Source: Defluviitaleaceae bacterium (GTDB taxonomy: Bacteria; Bacillota; Clostridia; Lachnospirales; WRAX01). Taken from it: a stretch of 5,225 bases of DNA. The stretch's first letter is position 1, and every line of letters begins with the position of its first letter. Positions 1 through 5,225 of the stretch are shown here, in pieces. The notes beneath the pieces were generated by a model, which had not been told where the DNA came from, ran no database searches, and saw only the letters and a program-made list of their open reading frames with translations. The stretch covers positions 1-5,225 of the forward strand of contig WRBU01000098.1 of the NCBI GenBank assembly GCA_009784355.1, in the 5' to 3' direction. The position numbers and the translations under genes are program-made.

Positions 1-197
1 TAGCCTGTTGTGCCTGCAAAGTGAGCTTCAGACACACCATTTTTAACAAAAGCTGCAAGCACCTTTGCTTGGTTGTGTTCGGCAATTTCTTCTACTTCTT
101 CAAAGCGTGGCTTGGCGGCTTTTGCAACCATGTCCACAAATTCATAAATTTCGGGCTTTATGCCAAATTTTTCTGTAAAAATACCTTTTGTACTCAT
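1..197 (-). CDS. ynbB: YnbB / methionine gamma-lyase-like PLP-enzyme family protein, N-terminal part (runs off the window)
   Basis: Only 65 complete codons are inside the window; the frame is open to the left edge. The product begins MSTKGIFTEKFGIKPEIYEF, and the later segments RFEEVEEIAEHNQAKVLAAF (31-50) and VSEAHFAGTTG (55-65) match, from memory, the N-terminus of the YnbB family. These PLP-dependent proteins are annotated as methionine gamma-lyase-like or 'aluminium resistance protein', and their true substrate is not well established. The catalytic lysine region would lie outside the window. Position supports the call: in B. subtilis ynbB lies just downstream of miaA-hfq. The start overlaps the miaA stop by four bases (ATGA) and has an excellent GGAGGA site 6 bases upstream. 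The gene is too truncated here to judge whether it is intact. Confidence 0.85.
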   Translation of the reverse strand, partial: MSTKGIFTEKFGIKPEIYEFVDMVAKAAKPRFEEVEEIAEHNQAKVLAAFVKNGVSEAHFAGTTG

Positions 198-1084
198 ATA
201 AAATCCTCCAATTTTTGGTTATATATATCAACCCAAACCGCCTGTGGCAGTTGGTGTTTAAACCATGTTATTTGACGTTTGGCAAAGCGGCGTGTAGCCT
301 GCTTTATAGCGGCTATCGCCTCATCCAGCGAGCATTCACCTTGTAAATACCTTACTATTTCTTTGTAACCAATACCTTGCATGGAAACTAGGTTAGGGGA
401 GTAGCCTGCATCCAATAACCCTTGAACCTCTGACACCAAACCATTTGCAACCATATCATCCACACGGCTGTTAATACGCCCATACAGCAGGGAGCGTTCG
501 GCATCTAATAAAAAAACCTTTGCGTCATATGCAGGGCTTCTCGCTCTTTCTCGCTCATTATGCTCAGAAATTTTTTCACCAGTTGTTTGATTGTATTCGA
601 TGGCTCGAACAACCCGCTTTTTGTTGTTTTTATCAAGTTGTTTGGCGGAATTTGGGTCAACTTTTTGCAATATTCCCCAAAGTTCGTTGACACTTTTTTG
701 CTCTAAACTGCGGCGAAGGTCGTGGTCGGCTGTTGTTTGGCTAAAATCTGCACCATATAGCAATGCGTTAATATAAAACCCAGTGCCGCCGCAAATTATA
801 GGAACTTTGTTTCTAGCGGCAATCTCTTCAATTCGTCTTTTTGCCATTTGTGCAAAAATTGCTACATTGTAAGGTTCGTCGGGGTCTAACTCATCAATAA
901 GATGATGGGGTATACCTTTCATTTCATTAGGCATTACTTTTGCTGTGCCAATGTCCATTTTGCGATAAATCTGCATAGAGTCAGCCGAAATAATTTCGCC
1001 GCCAATGCTTTGTGCCATAGCAACGGTAGCTGCGGACTTACCCGTTGCCGTTGCCCCGCCAATAATTATAATTTTTTGCATCAT
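194..1084 (-). CDS. miaA: MiaA, tRNA dimethylallyltransferase (IPP transferase)
   Basis: MiaA transfers a dimethylallyl group from DMAPP to N6 of A37 in tRNAs reading UNN codons, giving i6A, the substrate of MiaB. The 296 residues match the usual family length of about 300. Visible motifs are the P-loop GGATATGKS (9-17), SADSMQIYRKMDIGTAK with the conserved catalytic-type Asp (D35), PHHLID (59-64), GGTGFY (99-104), KRVVRAIEY (156-164), a YGRINSRVDDM segment (201-211), QGIGYKE (236-242) and AKRQITWFK (268-276). The start at 1084 forms ATGA with the mutS stop and has AAAGGA 10 bases upstream. A second ATG directly after it (1081) would remove one Met, and the two cannot be separated by sequence alone. 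Lying in one operon with miaB, it makes the pathway to ms2i6A37 complete. The end overlaps the next start as ATGA. Confidence 0.97.
   Translation of the reverse strand: MMQKIIIIGGATATGKSAATVAMAQSIGGEIISADSMQIYRKMDIGTAKVMPNEMKGIPHHLIDELDPDEPYNVAIFAQMAKRRIEEIAARNKVPIICGGTGFYINALLYGADFSQTTADHDLRRSLEQKSVNELWGILQKVDPNSAKQLDKNNKKRVVRAIEYNQTTGEKISEHNERERARSPAYDAKVFLLDAERSLLYGRINSRVDDMVANGLVSEVQGLLDAGYSPNLVSMQGIGYKEIVRYLQGECSLDEAIAAIKQATRRFAKRQITWFKHQLPQAVWVDIYNQKLEDFI
204..209 (-). promoter_or_regulatory. Shine-Dalgarno site for the ynbB-like gene
   Basis: GGAGGA lies 6 bases before the ATG at 197, inside the end of miaA. It is the strongest ribosome binding site in the window and fixes the start of the partial gene. 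Confidence 0.85.
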
Positions 1085-3594
1085 AATTTTCTCATCCTTT
1101 GCAGGACTCTTTTGACTTCGTTATTGTCTATCGGCATTTCGGAAATTTCTTCTAAAAATAGGCGGTACCGTTTAATTTTTTCTTGGATGGCGGCATAATC
1201 AACGCCACGGTCGGCATCGTCTTCATCAAAAACACCACGCATTGTTAGCTTGTCGTGAATTTCCTGCGAGCGTTCAATTAGCTCAGCGGGCAGACCAGCC
1301 ATTTTTGCCACATAAATACCATGACTTTTATTTGTGCCGCCACGCACTATTTTCCATAGAAACTTGATGTCTTCACCGCTTTTTTCTATTTCCATAGAAA
1401 GATTTATAACCCCGCCAACCTTGCCTTCAGCCGCAACAAGTTCGTGATAATGGGTGGCAAAAAGCGTGATAGCACCGATTTTTTTAGAAATATGCTCTAT
1501 TGTAGCCATTGCGATGGCAAGCCCGTCTGTTGTGCCTGTACCACGGCCCACTTCATCCAGCAAAATAAGGCTTTGGTCGGTTGCGTTGTCAATGATATGG
1601 GCGACTTCACTCATTTCAACCATAAAGGTGGATTGACCACGAGCCAAATTGTCTGCCGCACCAACACGGGTTAAAACAGAGTCGCAAATTGTGATATTTG
1701 CAAAGGCGGCAGGGACAAAGCTGCCTATTTGTGCCATTATAACACAAAGAGCCGTTTGCCGCATATATGTAGATTTTCCAGCCATATTCGGACCTGTGAT
1801 AATTGCGATTTTTTGGTCTGCATTGTTCAAGCAGATGTCGTTTGGTACAAAGCCGTCAAAAAACTGTTCGATAACAGGATGTCTGGATTGCTTTATATCA
1901 ATAATACCATCTTCGTTTATATTTGGCATGACATAATTATTGTTATGTGCAATAACGCCGAGGGATTGTAAAACATCGATGTGTGCGATGATGTGTGCCG
2001 TTTGTTTAATTCGGTCAATCTTTGATGCAATATCGTTACGCAATTTAGCAAAAAGGGAAAGTTCGCACTCTATAATATTTTGTGAAACCTCCAAAATATT
2101 GATTTCTAGCTCTTTTAGAGTGTCAGTCGTGTAACGCTGGGCATTTGCGAGGGTTTGGCGTGGCATAAAGTCTGTCGCAACCTTGCTTTTTTGAGAGTTC
2201 GGTACTTCGATATAATACCCAAAAACCTTGTTTCGTGCAATTTTAAGGGTTTTAATACCCGTATTGTCTTTAAGTTGATTTTCATATGCTAAAATTTTCA
2301 TTAAAAGTTGATTTTGTTGCAGCTTGAGTTCATCCAAATTGGGGTCATATCCGACCGAAAAAATACTGCCTTCATCGATATTGTTACTTACAGTATCTAA
2401 AATTTTGCCATTGATACTGTTAAAAATATCATCTAGCGTGTCGGCTTCCTCAAACAGATAGCTATTAAGGCTCGAAGTGGGGGAGTGGCTTGTGCCAAAA
2501 AGCTCTTGCACAGCTCGCAAGGATTTTTCCAACAAAAGTAAATCACGCCCACTAATACGCCTATATGCCAATTTTGCACAAAAACGCTCTAAATCTGTAA
2601 TTTTTTTGAGGTTTTCCCGAACCTGATTTTGCAATTCAAAATTATTTTTATATTCCGCAATAGCTTGTTGGCGGGACTTTATTTCGTCGATTTTTATTAG
2701 CGGCTGCTCCAACCATTTGCGCAAAAGACGTTTACCCATGGGGGCTAGGGTCGCATCAAGCACCCAAAGTAAGCTGCCTGCCCTTTGCTTGTCCGCCATG
2801 GTTTCAAAAATTTCTAGGTTACGGCGTGCGTATTTGTCTAGTTGCATATGGGTATAAATGCTGTACGGTGAAATTTTGCTAATATGCGGCAAAGAGTTTA
2901 ATTGCGTTTGGTGCAAATACTCTAAAAGCCCTCCGCTGGCGCAAACAGCCGCATTATCCATTGTCCCAAAGCAAGCTAGGCTAGAAACATTAAAATGTTT
3001 GCATAACAAAGAGTGGGCTATGTCATGGGAAAAAGCCTGTGCTAAAATGGCTTTGGTATTTTGTCCAATGTCATATTCTTTTTTAAAGTTAGGACAGACA
3101 ACGATTTCTGCAGGATTTATTTTTGCAATTTCGTCTGTAAGTCCTGCTAAACTTTTAAAGCTCGTTGCGGCTAATTCCCCTGTTGAAACATCACAGTATG
3201 AAAGCCCAAATACATCGTCTTTAGCGCACAAAGACATCACATAATTTGTACTACTGCCATCAGAAAAAAATGTGCCGGGAGTATGTATTTGTACGACCTG
3301 ACGCACAACAAGCCCATCTTTAACATCTCCGGTTTGCTCGCAAACAGCAACGGAATAACCGGCCTCTATCAACTTTTCAATATAACCATCTGCTGCATGA
3401 TGGGGCATACCGCACATGGGTGCTTTTCCGTTCCCTGTTTCACGGCTTGTAAGCGTCAAACCAAGCACATCTGCCCCGACTTTCGCATCATCAAAGAACA
3501 GCTCATAAAAATCCCCGAGCCTAAAAAACAATATCTGCTCTTTGTGGCTGTCTTTGATTTTTAAATATTGGCGCATCATGGGTGAAAAATTCAT
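1081..3594 (-). CDS. mutS: MutS, DNA mismatch repair recognition ATPase
   Basis: MutS binds mispairs and small insertion/deletion loops as a dimer and, on ATP exchange, becomes a sliding clamp that recruits MutL. The 837-residue product has the full MutS1 layout. The mismatch-binding domain carries the Phe-x-Glu reading motif at F29-Y30-E31 within RLGDFYELF. A connector domain follows, then the core/lever (RRNLEIFETM, GSLLWVLDATLAPMGKRLL). The clamp includes KVFGYYIEV (456-464) and the C-terminal ATPase has Walker A GPNMAGKST (601-609), Walker B/signature DEVGRGT (680-686) and ATHYHEL (713-719). The reading frame stays open for 16 more codons upstream to 3642, but ATG 3594 is chosen because AAAGGTGG lies 6 bases before it, it forms TAATG with the preceding stop, and the protein then starts like other MutS N-termini (MRQYLKIK). 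The extra 16 residues would be an Arg-rich out-of-frame reading of the Cys tail. The length is slightly below E. coli (853) and the C-terminal tail looks short. No mutL follows. Confidence 0.97.
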   Translation of the reverse strand: MNFSPMMRQYLKIKDSHKEQILFFRLGDFYELFFDDAKVGADVLGLTLTSRETGNGKAPMCGMPHHAADGYIEKLIEAGYSVAVCEQTGDVKDGLVVRQVVQIHTPGTFFSDGSSTNYVMSLCAKDDVFGLSYCDVSTGELAATSFKSLAGLTDEIAKINPAEIVVCPNFKKEYDIGQNTKAILAQAFSHDIAHSLLCKHFNVSSLACFGTMDNAAVCASGGLLEYLHQTQLNSLPHISKISPYSIYTHMQLDKYARRNLEIFETMADKQRAGSLLWVLDATLAPMGKRLLRKWLEQPLIKIDEIKSRQQAIAEYKNNFELQNQVRENLKKITDLERFCAKLAYRRISGRDLLLLEKSLRAVQELFGTSHSPTSSLNSYLFEEADTLDDIFNSINGKILDTVSNNIDEGSIFSVGYDPNLDELKLQQNQLLMKILAYENQLKDNTGIKTLKIARNKVFGYYIEVPNSQKSKVATDFMPRQTLANAQRYTTDTLKELEINILEVSQNIIECELSLFAKLRNDIASKIDRIKQTAHIIAHIDVLQSLGVIAHNNNYVMPNINEDGIIDIKQSRHPVIEQFFDGFVPNDICLNNADQKIAIITGPNMAGKSTYMRQTALCVIMAQIGSFVPAAFANITICDSVLTRVGAADNLARGQSTFMVEMSEVAHIIDNATDQSLILLDEVGRGTGTTDGLAIAMATIEHISKKIGAITLFATHYHELVAAEGKVGGVINLSMEIEKSGEDIKFLWKIVRGGTNKSHGIYVAKMAGLPAELIERSQEIHDKLTMRGVFDEDDADRGVDYAAIQEKIKRYRLFLEEISEMPIDNNEVKRVLQRMRKL
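1095..1100 (-). promoter_or_regulatory. Shine-Dalgarno site for miaA
   Basis: AAAGGA lies 10 bases before the ATG at 1084 and 13 before the ATG at 1081, within the last mutS codons. The spacing favours the first of the two adjacent ATGs, though 10 bases is already somewhat long, so coupling to mutS translation may matter here. Confidence 0.6.
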
Positions 3595-3863
3595 TAACAA
3601 CCACCTTTGCGGCCGCAACATCCGCCGCCTCCGCAACCACAACCGCTTTTTTGAGCAGGAACATTTAAAGCGTTACGCAAAACATCTATAACATGCTCTA
3701 CCAAATGGTGATATTCTTCCCGCAATGCTAAAAACTCCGCTTTTGCGTCTGCGTCGTTTGGATTTGCCATCGCTACATCATAAGCCTGTGCGTAATCCCG
3801 CCACTCTTCCGAATTCATAATTACATTTGCAAACTCTTTTGCTCTTTCTTCGTAAGCTATCAT
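3594..3863 (-). CDS. Small YlbF/YmcA (RicF/RicA)-family protein with Cys/Gly-rich C-terminal tail
   Basis: This 89-residue protein starts with a charged, probably all-helical segment (about 1-68) typical of the YlbF/YmcA family: YEERAKEFANVIMNSEEW at the start, then NPNDADAKAEFLALREEY. It ends in a tail (74-89) with five cysteines (C75, C77, C82, C83, C89), mixed with glycines; residues 1-73 contain no Cys. In B. subtilis, YmcA (RicA), YlbF (RicF) and YaaT (RicT) form a complex that carries [4Fe-4S] clusters and affects RNase Y-dependent RNA maturation and development. B. subtilis ymcA also lies just after miaB and before mutS, so position supports a YmcA-like identity. The protein is clearly shorter than the Bacillus members (about 140-150 residues), so exact orthology is unsure. 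Metal or Fe-S binding by the tail is inferred. The start overlaps the miaB stop (ATGA) and has a good AGGAG site. It is almost certainly co-translated with miaB and mutS. Confidence 0.87.
   Translation of the reverse strand: MIAYEERAKEFANVIMNSEEWRDYAQAYDVAMANPNDADAKAEFLALREEYHHLVEHVIDVLRNALNVPAQKSGCGCGGGGCCGRKGGC
3601..3608 (-). promoter_or_regulatory. Shine-Dalgarno site of mutS, embedded in Cys-tail codons
   Basis: AAAGGTGG sits 6 bases before the mutS ATG at 3594. The same bases encode the Lys-Gly-Gly near the end of the YlbF/YmcA-like protein, so they serve as both coding sequence and ribosome binding site. The site decides the mutS start against the longer frame opening at 3642. Confidence 0.82.
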
Positions 3864-5224
3864 AACTGCTCTCCTATTAAATAAAATGTTTTCGCTTCGG
3901 TAATTTTTACATTGGCGTATTGACCAATTTGTGATGCGTAGCCTTCAAAATGCACCAAGCATCCATCGTCTGCACGCCCGTTAAGCATATTATTTTTCCC
4001 CACGCCTTCTATCAAAATTTCTAATGTTTCCCCTATTTTTTCCTCATTAAGCTCATGTTGAATTTTATTACATTCTGCTACAAGACGGTTAAAACGCTCT
4101 TTTACAACATCATTAGATACTTGGTCAGGCATTTGGTCTGCTGGTGTGCCGTGGCGGCGGCTGTAAATGAAAGTAAACGCACTTAAAAAACGCACTTTTC
4201 GCACAATATCTAGGGTGTCTTCAAAATCTTCCTCAGTTTCACCGGGAAAACCTACCATAATGTCTGTAGTAAGCGCAATATTTGGAACTTGCGTCTTTAC
4301 ACGCTCAATTAAGTCTAAATACCACTCTTTGGTATGCTTGCGATTCATTAAATCTAAAATACGGCTGGAACCTGCTTGAAACGGCAGATGCAACTGCTTG
4401 CAAACCTTTGGTAAGTCCCGCAGGGCATCTATCACATCATCTGTAATATCTTTTGGGTGATTGGAAGTAAAACGAATACGTTTAATGCCTTCAATTCCAT
4501 GCACCTTGTGCAATAGCTGTGCAAAAGTGATACCCCCGTCGTACGAGTTTACATTTTGACCCAAAAGCATTATTTCAGAAACGCCGTCTGCCGCCATCTC
4601 CTTAATTTCTGCCAAAATGTCTTCTGGTTTGCGACTGCGCTCCCTTCCACGAACATGGGGAACAATGCAATATGTGCAAAAATTATCGCATCCATACATT
4701 ATGTTTACCCCTGCCTTGAAAGGATATTCCCGCTGGCTTGGTAAATCTTCTATAATATCTTTTGCCTCTTCCCAAATGTCCACAATCATACCACCTGTTT
4801 CAAAATGGCTGTGCAAAAGCTCGGGGAAACGATATATATTATGAGTGCCAATGATGATGTCTACAACATTATAAGACTCTTTTATCTTGTCAACAACCAC
4901 ATCTTGCTGCATCATGCAACCCGCCAAAACAATTTTGAAATGGGGATTGTTTTTCTTGCGCTCTTTAAGGTTGCCAAGATTTCCGTATAGCTTATTTTCA
5001 GCATTTTCCCGAACACAGCATGTGTTAAAAATTACCAAATCGGCTACCTGCTCATCTTTTGTCAACTCGTAGCCCATCTGTGCAAGCATTCCTGCGAATT
5101 TTTCGCTATCTCTGGCATTCATTTGACATCCATGAGTAACAACACATGCTGCGGGTTTTTCAACTCCAGCTTCTTTATTAATTTGCGCCAGCTTTTTTAT
5201 GTAGTAGTTCGCCAAATTTTCCAT
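3860..5224 (-). CDS. miaB: MiaB, tRNA-2-methylthio-N6-dimethylallyladenosine synthase (radical SAM methylthiotransferase)
   Basis: MiaB adds a methylthio group to C2 of i6A37 in tRNAs that read UNN codons, using SAM and two [4Fe-4S] clusters in the cytoplasm. All three family domains are visible in the 454 residues. The N-terminal methylthiotransferase domain has its three cluster cysteines at C33 (HGCQMN), C69 (FNTCCVREN) and C103 (AGCMM). The radical SAM core has the CxxxCxxC motif at C179, C183 and C186, followed by LLGQNVNSY (220-228), LHLPFQAGSSRIL (278-290) and GFPGETEEDF (325-334). A TRAM RNA-binding domain fills roughly 392-454. GCQMN, the spacing and the overall fit favour MiaB over the paralogues MtaB and RimO. 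The ATG lies one base from the window edge, so its ribosome binding site cannot be seen and a longer N-terminus is not excluded. The stop overlaps the next start as ATGA. It is the first visible gene of the operon. Confidence 0.96.
   Translation of the reverse strand: MENLANYYIKKLAQINKEAGVEKPAACVVTHGCQMNARDSEKFAGMLAQMGYELTKDEQVADLVIFNTCCVRENAENKLYGNLGNLKERKKNNPHFKIVLAGCMMQQDVVVDKIKESYNVVDIIIGTHNIYRFPELLHSHFETGGMIVDIWEEAKDIIEDLPSQREYPFKAGVNIMYGCDNFCTYCIVPHVRGRERSRKPEDILAEIKEMAADGVSEIMLLGQNVNSYDGGITFAQLLHKVHGIEGIKRIRFTSNHPKDITDDVIDALRDLPKVCKQLHLPFQAGSSRILDLMNRKHTKEWYLDLIERVKTQVPNIALTTDIMVGFPGETEEDFEDTLDIVRKVRFLSAFTFIYSRRHGTPADQMPDQVSNDVVKERFNRLVAECNKIQHELNEEKIGETLEILIEGVGKNNMLNGRADDGCLVHFEGYASQIGQYANVKITEAKTFYLIGEQL
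3871..3875 (-). promoter_or_regulatory. Shine-Dalgarno site for the YlbF/YmcA-like gene
   Basis: AGGAG lies 7 bases before the ATG at 3863, inside the last codons of miaB. It supports this start and allows independent initiation as well as coupling through the ATGA overlap. Confidence 0.8.
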
Positions 5225-5225
5225 A

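Noticed and set aside
216..240. AT-rich TATATATAA stretch before the ynbB-like start as a possible -10 box
   Set aside because: I see no matching -35 element at the right spacing, and the transcript would begin almost on the Shine-Dalgarno site; more likely just codons of the miaA end.
21..275. Plus-strand open frame of 84 codons, Phe- and Cys-rich
   Set aside because: Its composition is the antisense reading of the ynbB-like start and the miaA end; no family resemblance.
505..693. 62-codon open frame on the minus strand inside miaA
   Set aside because: It lies in another frame of a gene with clear conserved motifs throughout and gives no recognisable protein.
2858..3244. 128-codon plus-strand open frame opposite mutS
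   Set aside because: It is antisense to the conserved MutS connector region, with no domain and no convincing ribosome binding site seen; a shadow of mutS codon bias.
3595..3642. A longer mutS starting at 3642, adding 16 Arg-rich residues
   Set aside because: The extension is an out-of-frame reading of the Cys/Gly tail, is unlike MutS N-termini, and the ATG at 3594 has a well-placed Shine-Dalgarno site and a TAATG overlap.
1..5225. Mobile elements, CRISPR arrays, tRNA/rRNA genes, riboswitches or rho-independent terminators
   Set aside because: None visible on either strand; the window is filled end to end by overlapping protein genes with no gap for such elements.

Overview
The window is a gene-dense piece of a bacterial chromosome, with every real gene on the minus strand. 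In transcription order (high to low coordinates) it holds miaB (3860-5224), a small YlbF/YmcA-family gene (3594-3863), mutS (1081-3594), miaA (194-1084) and the first 65 codons of a YnbB / methionine gamma-lyase-like PLP-enzyme gene (1-197). Gene order, moderate-to-low GC, strong purine-rich Shine-Dalgarno sites and the YlbF/YmcA family all point to a Firmicute, most likely a member of the Clostridia. B. subtilis has a related order (ymcB/miaB, ymcA, cotE, mutS, mutL and, in the same neighbourhood, miaA-hfq-ynbB). The species cannot be named from this window.

The five genes form one compact cistron chain. There is no intergenic space: each stop overlaps the next start (ATGA at 3860-3863, TAATG at 3592-3596, ATGA at 1081-1084, ATGA at 194-197). 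Each downstream start has its own Shine-Dalgarno site inside the end of the gene before it. Co-transcription and translational coupling are therefore likely. I see no convincing internal promoter or terminator. The operon promoter must lie beyond the right edge and its end beyond the left edge.

Functionally, MiaA and MiaB catalyse the two successive steps that turn A37 of UNN-decoding tRNAs into ms2i6A. MutS is the mismatch-recognition ATPase of DNA repair. The small YlbF/YmcA-like protein has a striking Cys/Gly-rich C-terminal tail and sits directly after the Fe-S enzyme MiaB. YnbB-like proteins are a widespread but poorly understood PLP-dependent family.

This is mostly a conserved housekeeping region and I find no new mobile, defence or RNA system. 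The points worth a second look are the Cys-rich tail, the absence of mutL between mutS and miaA, the absence of hfq between miaA and ynbB, and the way the tail codons double as the mutS ribosome binding site.
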